A DNA stretch of 64,000 nt from Arion vulgaris (taxonomy: Eukaryota; Mollusca; Gastropoda; Stylommatophora; Arionidae), in the NCBI GenBank assembly GCA_020796225.1, contig CM036765.1:35864066-35928065 (forward strand), written 5' to 3'. This document shows positions 23,990-35,700 of this stretch, piece by piece (position 1 is the stretch's first letter; every line of letters starts with the position of its first letter). Below the pieces are notes generated by a model. The model searched no databases. It was not told where the DNA came from and was given only the letters and a program-made list of their open reading frames with translations. Position numbers and translations under genes: made by a program.

Positions 23990-24245
23990 AGGAAAATGAA
24001 AATCATGGCATATCCTTTACATGACTTAGCCATCAACCACAGTAAACGAGTTGTCGATTTTCTAGGCACCACTTATACATTCAGTAGTTTGTCATTGCTT
24101 TCTGAACGGTGAGTTCTATATTTACTGTTCGTTACAATTCATGGAAACAAATTTTCTTCCAAACTGCACGTCGCAGAGTTTGAACCAGGTACGCTTGCAT
24201 TATGATCGAGCTCACAACCGCTTAAGCTACAGGCTCTCACAACCC
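23990..24245 (-). mobile_element. SINE family 5, long copy
   Basis: On the minus strand the tRNA-like head reads agcctgtagcttaagcgg with a B-box-like ggttcaaactctg. It is followed by the family body (gttcagaaagcaatgacaaa, gtggtgcctagaaaatcg). Confidence 0.7.
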
Positions 24246-24600
24246 TTTGTTTCCTGCACACTAAAATCATGTTTTTACTAGTTGTTATTCAGAATAAAAT
24301 TATGTATTGGAGGGTACTCTAAAAGAATTTTCTATCAGTGTTTTATGTTATGTAGCAAAGAACTATTTCATAGATCAGAATGTGCAGAGCTGAAATGTGT
24401 TATTTGTAAATTCATTTGTTGCATTCCACACAAAATTTTACACAATGAACATTAAAAAAATCTTATAAATAATTTGTTTTCTGTTAATTCTTTTGGATTG
24501 TAAAATGGCATGTTGTATTCTTTTAACGCTTATTAACTTGTAGGTTATTTTACACTGAGTTCACAATAAAGTATTAGTTTCAATGTTTTGTAGTATGTAT
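24246..24600. other. Intergenic sequence without recognised features
   Basis: AT-rich spacer between two SINE copies. Confidence 0.4.
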
Positions 24601-24609
24601 AATATTCCT

Positions 24610-24866
24610 TCCACCTGTGTGGTGCCGGGGCCCACAAGGGAATCAAAGAATAGCACCACTGTGATCTACAAAGCATGTCGTAAGAGGCGACTGATGTAGG
24701 ACCTAGGAAGCTACCCTAGTAAAAAAAAAGCATCGCAGAAATCGGATGTGCTGGCCTACTTGAGGCGCATAACTGGCAAAACGTACAATCGCTCTTAGCA
24801 CAGATAACATACAAATCACACAAGAGTGGTTAACAAGTGGTCGATATGGAGCATTCGAAGAAGAAG
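24610..24866 (+). mobile_element. SINE family 1, full copy with 9-bp TSD
   Basis: The TSD aatattcct lies at 24601-24609 and 24867-24875. The copy keeps the head (cacctgtgtggtgccgggg), core (catgtcgtaagaggcgact) and (GAA)n tail, and is the best full-length reference in the window. Confidence 0.9.
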
Positions 24867-25099
24867 AATATTCCTCTACGCTACTGTATTCATTGAGTCT
24901 GAAATGGTTTATTTTGTTTATTCATTATCCATGAATGAATTTTTGCATGAAATAGTGAACTTGAAGAAACACTAACACATTTATGTTCTTGCTTTTATTT
25001 ATAACAACATTATTAAATGGCATCTTTTACTAAACATAATATGAAATGTTTGGTGTAAATTTTTAAAATATAAAACAGTTTTTGTAGAAATGTAACAAT

Positions 25100-25610
25100 T
25101 TTACTTGTATTTAGAAATATTCACAGAGACACGTATATTATATGCACTTTACATGGCAAATGGCGCCAATTTTAAGATGCAAACACGTCACCATGAACAC
25201 AAAAAGAGCAATGTTCAACACAATCTTTCTCCCACATTATGTTACCAGTGCCAAACCTGGACGCTGACAACAAACGATAGAAGAAAACTAGTCACAACAG
25301 AGATGAAGTGTCTACGCAGAATGCTGGGTGTAACAAGAAGAGACCGGTTGAGAAATGAAGACATCAGAAAAAGTGGGTACAACATCAGTACTAGACTTCA
25401 TCAAGAAACAACAAATTAAATGGTTCAGCCACGTAAACAGATTACCATCAGACATTGCACCCCAAAGAGCAATGCTGCTCCGATACAATGGGTACAAAGT
25501 TAAAGGCCGGCCACGCAAAAGATGGACCTCAGAGATAACAGAGGCGACGAAAGAGACTATCTACGAAGCGCATACTAGGGCCCGTTTAGAAATCTCTTCC
25601 TGACCTGACG
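25100..25610 (+). mobile_element. LINE 3' fragment
   Basis: Two overlapping frames hold LTTNDRRKLVTTEMKCLRRM, GVTRRDRLRNEDIRKSG, KKQQIKWFSHVNRLPSD and KGRPRKRWTSEI. One frame break near 25370 separates them. Same clade as 22505-23150. Confidence 0.75.
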
Positions 25611-25619
25611 CTGTGAGGC

Positions 25620-26600
25620 ATACAGGATTCGAGAAAGAAAGAAAGAAAGATAATTGTAATGCCAAAGCAAATACAATTAATCTCTTGCTTGATCTATACA
25701 ATTATAAGAAACATTCCTTTATAAAAGGACAGTTGTGGTGTGGCTTATGGACATCAATGGAGCATCATGTCCATATTTCGACAGTGCTTTCCACTGTCAC
25801 CTGTCATATTCAATGTGTACACAAGCGGGTATTGTATGCTCCGAATATAGAACTTGGAAGAACTATGTCCTTTGCGGATAACATATTGGCCTACCAGCAG
25901 TGCAGATACAGACATGAGATAGTTATAGCCCATTAGAGGGAACTTGATCAATTGGCTGTGTGGTATGAAAGATCAGATGCGAAAGTCAACCCAACCAAGG
26001 TATTTGTGACATCTCTATCTCTAGCATGTGACGCCTCTGGTTTCGTGATAGTGCAGCTATCGTGAGAGAGTTAGTCTTCATGGATACCACATGTCCTATC
26101 CATCTCCGGCATCTCTTTTAAATAATGTTGCTCATATTCTCTTGTTGACACTGTGCAAGCAGTTCTTGATTAGAGATAGTATTTGGCCAGAACACATGTA
26201 AGATCTTTCATAGGCAAGTTGTATGGGAGGTGGAGAGTTTGAACATATCTTGTTTGTCATTCTCCAGTATTCTGATCCGTATAGTAAAGTTGATACACAA
26301 CTGTGGTATATATTAAATCTTCGCTCTGATGCTGTATTGGGCTGAATACCAGACCCTATTTATGACATGGTTCTCATTAAATAACCGAGTTATCAACAAA
26401 ACTGTTATGATGGTTGGCATGTGTGGACAAGACATTGAAAGGGTATCCTATCTCAGTGTCAGTCTGCTGATCTTGAACAAAGACTTGTTTTTACTGTAAC
26501 ATGGATTGGTGTTCTTGGTGATTTACTATGGACTGCAACTTGTGATATTTAGCAGAGTTTAACTGGAGGTTGGATAAGATACAGAATAAGATTGATCTTT
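25620..26600 (+). mobile_element. I-like LINE fragment, RT part (left half)
   Basis: Broken frames contain LSPVIFNVYT-like text, a decayed ADNILAYQQC (equivalent of the RT catalytic box) and RGNLINWLCGMKDQM. It continues on the far side of the SINE at 26614-26872. Confidence 0.6.
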
Positions 26601-26613
26601 AGATGCACTAAAT

Positions 26614-26872
26614 CGCCTGTGTGTTGCTGGAGCCCTGAAGGAGAGAAAAGAATAGTGACACTGTGACCTATAAGGCATGTCGTAAGAGGTGACTGAGGTA
26701 GTAGCCTAGGGAAGCTGCCCTAATAAATAAAAAGTGTCGGAGAAATCGGATGTGCCGGCCTACTTATGGGCACATAACTGGCATAATGTACAATCGCTCT
26801 TAGGCTCAGATTGCATACAAATCACAAAGAGTGATTAACAAGCGATCAATGTGGAGCGTTTGAAGAAGAATA
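26614..26872 (+). mobile_element. SINE family 1 inserted in a LINE, 13-bp TSD
   Basis: The TSD agatgcactaaat lies at 26601-26613 and 26873-26885. The SINE splits an older I-like LINE, so the SINE is the younger of the two. Confidence 0.88.
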
Positions 26873-26885
26873 AGATGCACTAAAT

Positions 26886-27840
26886 GCTTGACTTACCAGG
26901 CATGCCTAAAAGATACAAAATTGTCTAGGTGAAGGCATTCTTATATGCTTCTGCTGATGAACAATATCCACTGCATGGTTGTCTAGCAGATGGCAAAGTT
27001 AGAAGGCAACTAAAGAAACTGTGATGTATTGGATGGTAGAAGTAGAAGACACTGTCTTTCAGATCTGTCCACTTTATCACATTAGCCATGACGATGAATG
27101 GACTGACAATCCACGGAAGTTGAATAACATATGAGGAGGGGTAGACACCTAGGGCTTGTATTGCAGAGAATGGCTTAAGACACGGATGATGGCAGAGCAC
27201 CTACTGCAAGACTGCCCACTGCTAGCAGGCCTGAGAAACGAACCTGACCAGAAAATATTGAATTAAATGAGAAGCTGTACAGAGGGATGGAGTCCCTAAA
27301 ACCACAGCAGAATTTATGAGGAGATCTGGTACATCAGTCTAAGCGGTGATCGAGAGAGAGAGAGAGAGAGCTAAAGAGATAAGGAATTGATAAGCACACC
27401 TGCTCAGGTGACTTTTCATCTTTATGGATCAATAAACTTGAGCTTTACACTGAATGGGCAAACAGTATTCAAGATATCCTACCGTAAGCAAAGATAAGAT
27501 GCTGGGCATCTAAACCACACAATGATGTATAAGTTCTAGGTAATATCTTCAGAACAGTGAATACACATGTGTCACACACTTTTCTCTAAGAGAGGCCATG
27601 TGTACAGCTTTGATGTACAAAATAAAGCCTGCTCAGAATAAACAGTGTGCATGTTTGACTGAAACACAGACTTCAGAGCACATCCTGCGGTCCTGTCCAT
27701 CATACATACAACAATGAAATGAAACATGGCCCCATGAAGGAAGCTTACAGAGCAAGCTATGGGGAACTCACGAGGAATTCCAACTGACATGTAGCTTCCA
27801 TAGAGGCAACCAATCTCCTGGTTTAGACGAACACATGAAA
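26886..27840 (+). mobile_element. I-like LINE fragments, C-terminal part
   Basis: After the SINE the older element resumes. Near 27580-27720 the plus strand gives LREAMCTALMYK, CACLTETQTSEHILRSCPSY, a C...H...C knuckle like that of RNase H-bearing non-LTR elements. A (GA)n tract lies at about 27350-27371. Confidence 0.6.
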
Positions 27841-28022
27841 CCAATCACAAAGAAAAAGAATAACCATCAGAGTGTAGTTATCATAACCACTATAGATTCA
27901 GCTTGATTTCCTACAATAAAAAATGAGTACGAACTCCCAATATCTATTGTATACCATGCAGGATAGCATATCTGATCATTGACTTCAACAACTTCATGCT
28001 GTCAACAAGCTATGTTGGTAAT
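27841..28022. other. Short spacer left of the RIBC2 3' end
   Basis: No feature seen between the LINE remains and the RIBC2 polyadenylation signal. Confidence 0.4.
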
Positions 28023-28028
28023 TTTATT
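28023..28028 (-). terminator. Candidate polyadenylation signal of RIBC2
   Basis: AATAAA on the minus strand, about 115 nt after the RIBC2 stop codon, a usual distance for a short 3' UTR. Confidence 0.45.
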
Positions 28029-28141
28029 CCATTACATAATAAGATTTTATATTCATTCAGAATAAATAATTTATGCTTACAATCACAAATATTTATAAGT
28101 TTCAAATAATAAGCTTGATTATTTGGCACAGGTTGAACAAA

Positions 28142-28387
28142 CTATCGTGTTGTGGTGTTGAACTGCATAAAATATGCTGCTGTAGGTGGATTTGTGTAAA
28201 CCTCTCTATTGAGAAAGTCAATGTGTGCTTTCTGTTCTTGTGCCAAACGCCGGTTCTCATCTGCTTGTGCACTTTGAATATCCCGGCGCCTGCGCGCCAT
28301 TTCACGTTCAATCAGTTCTGCAGCCCTAGCATTGGCTGAAGCTTGCGTTCAAATTCTTTGTTGCGAGCTCTTCCTCTTACGTAGCCG
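28142..28387 (-). CDS. RIBC2: RIBC2 coding exon 6 (frame disturbed, stop TAG)
   Basis: 246 nt, in phase at both ends. From about 28345 leftwards the frame is fully conserved (NARAAELIERE, AQEQKAHIDFLNREVYTN, QFNTTTR then TAG). Near the acceptor the same frame has TGA at 28349-28351. The expected KEFER-type residues appear one frame over and an EELATK-type run in the third frame. About three single-base losses within 28345-28375 would explain all of this. Confidence 0.85.
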
Positions 28388-29637
28388 CTAAAAAAATAGA
28401 TAAACAAATTTTTTTTATTTCTCTTCTCAGCAGCTACCAAAACATTGGTAAACTTTACAAAACAAATTTTATTTGAAACAAAATATCTCTTCTTCTTTCT
28501 TCTTTGTGTTCGTTCTTTACGACCAATTGTAATCACTCTTTGTGATATGTTTGATCTTTGCCAAGAACGTGTATACGTTGCACATTGGTTTGGTAGGCCC
28601 TAAACGCATAGACATCTATATGTTTAGGACACATGCATCCGATTTCAGCCAAACCACCTTAGTGCCTCTTACGAAATGCATGGCAGGTAACAGTGGTTCT
28701 ATTCTTTACACCCCAAATATGGGCCCCGGTATCCACTCGGGCGGAAACAAAATATAAATCCTTTTAAATTACAGTTCTCTGCCTTTAGATTCTACATCCT
28801 AACTTTTTGATCATCCTCTTGTATATCTTCTGACTACTTAATGTCTCTCATCTGACTACTTTCCATTCGCTGTGTTACTGTCTGTTTCCTATCTGTCTTG
28901 TAACTACTTGCTATTTGTCTTGTGACTACTTGCTATATAACTTGCAACTAGTTGCTCTCTGTCTTGTGACTACTTTCTATATGACTTGTAACTAGTTACT
29001 GTCTGTTTCCTATCTGTCTTGTGACTACTTGCTATTTGCCTTGTGACTACTAGCTGTATGACTTGTAACTAGTTGCTGTCTGGCTTGTTACTCTCTTTCA
29101 GCCTTGTGACTATTTCATATTTTTCTTGGGACTATTTGCTGTTTGATTTGTCTGTATTATGATTACCTACTGCTTGTTGTGGAATGACTATATGTCTCTC
29201 TTTTTGACTACTTGTTGCCATCCTATGACTACTTGCTGTCTTCCTAGTGACTATGTGCTCTCTTCCTAGTGACTACTTGTTGACTATCATGTGTCCACTT
29301 TTTGTCTGTCTTAAGAAATAGTTTCTGCCAGCTAAAGATTATTTTCTCCATCTCCTGTCAACACTTTTTATCCAAATAAAACTTACCAACTGTATTGTAA
29401 TAAATATAGCAGACACTGAAGTGCAAGGCAAAGGGTTCAAGAAAGAGAGGATGAAACACTGAAACAAACTTTGCTAAAAGAGTAAATAAGTATGGGACTC
29501 AATTTCATGGAAGAGATTAAGCGAGTTGCCCTGAACAGAATGGTGGTGGAGAAATTATGTGCAGGTACTTTGTAACGTATAACAATTTGAGAGGAATATC
29601 CATATACGTTATACGTTACAAAGGGTCTGCACGTAAT

Positions 29638-29731
<94 letters not shown>

Positions 29732-32700
29732 ATATTGTAAACACTGCTTGCTTACCGTGAGCATTTTTGGTATTTATATTTTGTCTATCACATGAATACA
29801 TTCTCCCCGACCTGTAAACTATGTCCATATTTGTTTTTTAATTTGTTTTGGGAATCAATTATTTGTTTTTTAATCTAAGATTTACTTAAATCAGTGTCAG
29901 ATCACAGTGTCAATACCCTTCACTTTCTTAGGTGGAACACATTCACTGCCAAGTTAAAAAACACAAAGCGGCTAAATACAATTTTTTTTTACAATTTCCA
30001 TCTTGAAAGTGTATAAATTTCATCCAATTAATCAATTTTACCAAACCCCCGATCGGACTACAATGTAGAAATTCTTCAAACGCTCCATATTGACCACTTG
30101 TTAACTACTCTTTGTGATTTGTATGTGATCCGAGTTCAAGAACGATTGTATGTTGTGTCAGTTATACACCTACAAGTAGACCAGCACATCCGATTTCTGC
30201 AATACTTTTTATTTACTAGGGTAACTTTCCTAGGCCCCTACCTCAGTCATCTCTTATGACATGCCTTGTAGGTCACAGTGTTATTACTCTTTGCTCCCCG
30301 ATTGTCCCCAGCAATGCACTGGTAGATGTAGAAATAGATAGCTTTGCGTAGATAAAACTGGAAATGGATCGAAATGCTTTGATGTAAATTTTGCCCTAAT
30401 TTCACATGAAACAATGCTTGGCGCAGTCTGCATCAGTTGGGTTATTTTAATAGACAAACTTGGCGCACCTTGCGGTAGTCAGTATGAAATGAGTTAAGAA
30501 TGCTGAATCAAAAGATCTTTGTAAGGTGTCTAGTGTCTAATATTCTACATTCCCTCTATATCCTTTTTACATTTCCTAGTAAAGTAGTGTTTTTAGAGGA
30601 TGACATGAGGTATAGAGTAGAGACTTTTATTGCAGAAGCCTTTCAAAACAAATAATCAAGACTTGCAGTAACTATAGCGGCTTAAGTAATTTCTTTACCT
30701 CATTTTCTGCTCTTTGTCTCTCTTGCTGTTTTCTAATATCCTCAAGCTGTTGTGGTGACATTCCCTTCCAACGATTAGTGATCACACGGTGTGGACCAAA
30801 TGCACTCTGAGCTACAGCCGGGTTCTCTGTCAAGATGTCACCAAAAATGTGATTGGCGATTTCTGTCATATTATCATCCAGGTCTTGTTGCCTCTTAAGC
30901 TGCTCACGTTCCCTACGTTCATTATTCTGAAAACAAATAAGTGATCTACAGTTCTGTATGATAACAATACATGAGTATAATGCTTGCACATGAGTAAGTC
31001 AACAGTGAAAACACTTAAAAGATCAAAAACAATTATTAACATGTAGAATGTTACTCATTTCATATTTTAAAGAATATACAAACAGTGTGGTATGATTACC
31101 ATTGTTTATTGCCTTTCCCCAGGTGGATGATGTAATTGGTTGTCCACTCTTGCCGTAGGGGTGAGAGCTTTAATGCCAGGGCCAGATCAGTCACCTTTGT
31201 TGTGTTATATCTGTGTTTATTTAGTGTGGTCTTGATGGAAGTATTACTACAAAACAGAAATATACCTCAGGGTATGAAAATGATTTGTTTATTTATACCT
31301 TAAAAAACCCAGATTGTGTAATTTACACCCTAAGTGCATTACTTGCTGTGAGGTTAGTTTAGTCAATGGTTTTTTTTTAAAAGCCAGTGGCAAAACTAAT
31401 TTCAATATATACATAGACAGGATAACGCAAGAGACCAAGACAGATAACAACCTCGATAACAACTACAATTTAATCAACAAACTACTCTTTGCAGATGATC
31501 AGAGTATAATTTACAACAACGAACACAAACTTCAACAACACATAAATACACTGCAAGTGACATGTGGAAAAATATGACATGAAAATTAACACCTCCAAAA
31601 CAGAAGTCATGACAATAAGTAGGTCAACAGGTCAACTAAATATACATGTGAATAATGTCAAAATACAACAGACTCCAGAATTCAAATATCTCAGTAGTAT
31701 ATTCACAGCAGATGGAAAGATGGACAGAGAAATCGAGACTAGATGTCAGAAGGTAATGCAGTGACATACCAACTGTCACCACTATTAAAACATCCAAGCA
31801 TTAACATGGCAGTCAAACAACAACTGATAAACTGCCTATTTATTCCAACTCTCTGCTATCAGTGCCAAACATGGCCCTGACTAAGACACAAGAAAGAAAG
31901 ATTACAACATGTGAAATGAGATGTCTACAAAAAGCTGTCAACATTACAAGGCGAGATAGAGTGAGAAACGAGAATATCAGAAGCATCGTTGGTACTATAC
32001 CATGCATACAGTACATCGAGAAGCAAGAATCAAGTGGTTCGGCCATCTAATGAGAATGGAACCACATTTACTACCATCACATGCCTATAATAATCGACAC
32101 TCAGGGGGCAGAGCACGAGGTAGGCCAAGAACACGATGGATAGATAACATCTCAGAGTCCCTGCGAAAGCGTGGACTGACAACGTCAAGTGCAACACACC
32201 TGACACAAGATAGAAAACTAACTCTCCCACGACGCTTCATGGCAAATGTGGTTAAGATAAGATAAGTTAAGCAAAACTAACTAGTATTTCAAATAGTTTA
32301 CAGATGCAGTTATATTAACATTAAATATATTATCTTGTTTCATGACTGCGATGGTCACAAAAGCATGAAGAAAACAATTTGAAAAGTTGAAACATGGTAA
32401 TTACCAATGCGTCATTGTAGGATGCAGTTGCCATGTTGATTGCTTTCTTGCATTGTTCTTCTGCCTCCTGAAGTTCAATGGCCCTAAGGTCCAACTCTTT
32501 CTGCTTCAAGTCATACAAACGATCAGCTTCATCTTGGTTTTGCTTGGCCCTGCTCTTCTCACGCATCTGTGCATCATGCCAGACACTTGCTTGCTCATTC
32601 TGAAATTTTTTACGAGCCTGTTGAGAAGAGAATCAGAATATAGTTTACATGTGCACTGGTAATAAAAGTTTATTTAAACATCAATGCAACATTTCATCTG

Positions 32701-35700
32701 TGCTCATCATCATAAGAAATTCTTCAGTTATAGACAATAAGCATCAATACTGAATGTTATGGTGCAATTATATGCATTAGTGGTCATATCTATTTTCTTT
32801 ATAATGAACTTTTCATGGATGCCGAGGATTTTTTAGTGTTATATCAAAATATCTTCTTTGGCTAGTGGTTCGGTTCAATTCCATGGTGGGCGTGGAATAT
32901 TTTTCCAACCGTAACAGCTCTTAGGTTCACCCAGCCTCAATTGGGTACCAGGAAATGCATTGGGAAGTAAAGGCGGCCAGCATGATGTTGACCACATCAC
33001 ACATTGTGTGCCGATGGTAAATTAAAAATATGGGCCTAACACAGAATTACCCAATATACCTCGAGGTATGTAAAAGGGATACACGTTTCTCAGTTTCTAA
33101 TACTATATACTATTTTCACTTTACGCATGTATATGATAAGTGAAAATATGTTTGTTTATAGACATATATATATTGTATATCATCTTCATGTATTACATGA
33201 TAAATAAGGCTTCTACAAAATATTTCTATTGCTGTCCTTCTGTCCCCGTTCTACCAACTGTTTGCAGCATCAGTGTTTTTTTTTCCAATTTTTTTCTACA
33301 GTTCTTCTCCATATTTCCATTTGGATGTCCAGGTCTTCTTTTCCCATCTGCTGTCCATCTGAGACCTTTCCTAGCTAGTGCCTCTACTGGCATAAAACAC
33401 GCGTGCTAAATCTATCTCCATCTTTGTAATTTAATAATGGTCTCTAATGATGCACATGTTGTTCAATTTAAAAGCTCTTTATTTGCTATACTATTCTGCC
33501 AGAAAATGTCATGGTAATCCACAGTGAGACAATATCAACTGCATGCTAAAATATAATGAAAAGTTGTGCATTCATCACATACTCTAGCACACAACAACTT
33601 TGCTTTAGTCATTATTTCTTCTTTTTCTTCTGTGATCAACTTCTGCTAAGCGACTACTCCGGTATTTGTCATAAACAGGTGGTGCGCTTGAGGTCTTCAC
33701 CATTCCCCAATAGTTTGTTTTGTATGGTTGTTTCTGTTGGCCAGATTTCCATTCTCACACTGCTCAGACTGGGGCAGGATGTGCGCTGGGGACTGCTTTG
33801 GTGCTCCACAGGTGCAGGCAGCCGAGTCCCTGAGACCCATCCTACGAAGCTGTGCTCTGAAACTGCAGTGTCCCTCTTTAAGTCTGAAGAGTCATTATTT
33901 AATGTGGACAGAGCTCATCCTTTCTTGTACTTACAAATGCTTGTTAACCTTAGACATGTGATAAATGTATATTTTACAAATATGAAAAAATATTGCATAT
34001 TATCTTAGACGCTATGGATAGACATCATACATTAATTTAAGTAGAAGAGTGATTCATGTATGCACTAAGACAATACAAATCTGTACCTTGCCGTTCAGAT
34101 CTTCCCCACAAAACTTTTGCATTCCAGATATACCACAGCGAGGATCATCATCATGCACTCGTGCTGGCTTGTCTTTTTTAAGAGCATCTGGATCATACAA
34201 ATCCCACTCCCTCCTGAGGGAAGGCTGCTGATGTAGAGCACGAAACTCATCTATAGCCTGATTAAGTGCACGTAAATCATTCTCCTGCCTCTTCTCAAGC
34301 ATTGAAGCAATTCTGTCATTCCGTAGGGCATCTGCGGCTGATTTTGAAAGATATAAATACTGATGTCAATTTGTGTAAAAATGAGAAATAATATTTGTTA
34401 CCACTATTTTAAGATTTTCTTGCAGGCTGTCATAGTGTTTACACACTAAATAAACCTATAGTCTATCATGCTGTTTACATTCTAGATACAGGTAGTCTAA
34501 CACAGATTATTTTTTTTTTTTTTGATCCAGAAGCACTTGAGCTTTCCGCTCCTTGGCTCGGTGCCATGGACATCGTAACCCTTCAGTTCAGTGCCACGAA
34601 CATTGTAAATCTGGAGAGCCTGTGGCTTTTCTGCCAGTCCGCGGAATTGAACCCGCACTCACAGAGGACTTGTCACCTGCAATCCAACGTGCTACGAACA
34701 CGCTGTGCAGGCGGGCACCACGTCTAACACAGATACAGTATAACACACTGTTCATATTCTAGTTACACATACAGTCTAACAACAGTGTTCATATTCTAGA
34801 TACACATACAGTCTAACACAGTGTTTATATGTTAGCTACATGCACAGGAGGAAGGGGAAGTTTAAAACTGGCAAGATGACAAAAGGAATATCCATAGTAA
34901 CCAGCCAGTTGACCAACCAAACAAACTCAAGAACATGACACACTACATTTGGCATTCCATTCATCAGGTCTGAAGTGGATCATTACACATATTATTGGGA
35001 TACAACTTGAAGGCAGTGACCCTCTACCAGCTTTTCTAAATGTTGAAAATGAATTCATGTGGAATTATAGAAGGCAGAATGGACATTGTACAAGCCTAGC
35101 ACCAGTATATTGGCAAGAGATCTAATTACAGACATGGATATCAATAAGGTAATTGATAAATTTAGAAGATGAAGACTATCTGCTGCACATGAAACAATGT
35201 CTAGAAGGCCCTGGAAGAACTACAAATCTTATTGAAATAGTGAATTAGTGCACACGATGTAGAAATATTACAAAAACACCTGCGCCAAGAGCACCTTAAT
35301 AACTACCAGCAGGCTAAGGCCACGTTTTAAAGAGTAACGTTGGAAGCCAGGCAGAAAAGTTTGTAGAAAAAAAACAGTCCTCAAACTTTGTAAGTGATAC
35401 CAGGAACCAGTGGAAGCTGGTAAAACAACTTAATGATCAGGATACAAGAAGAAGCTCAAAGATTGCATTGAATAGAGATGGAAATATCCTCACAGGAAAA
35501 CAGGCAACCGATCATTTTCAAGACTTCTTTGCTAAAGACAGAAATATTAAAATTAGTTTAAAGAAACAAGAGATTCATGAGAAACAATAAAATGCAGGAT
35601 GAGCAGAAACCATTCATGATGTTATGAAGACACCAATCACATTAAGAGAACTGAAGTAGCCACTCCATGCACTTGAGTGTAATCATGCCAATACAACATC

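Noticed and set aside
28349..28351. Selenocysteine reading of the RIBC2 TGA
   Set aside because: RIB43A proteins are not known selenoproteins, the surrounding frame is also out of register, and no SECIS-like element was noticed in the 3' flank.
29557..29760. Plus-strand frame with a long (IY)n peptide
   Set aside because: It is only the translation of the (AT)n microsatellite. The same artefact occurs at 53093-53326.
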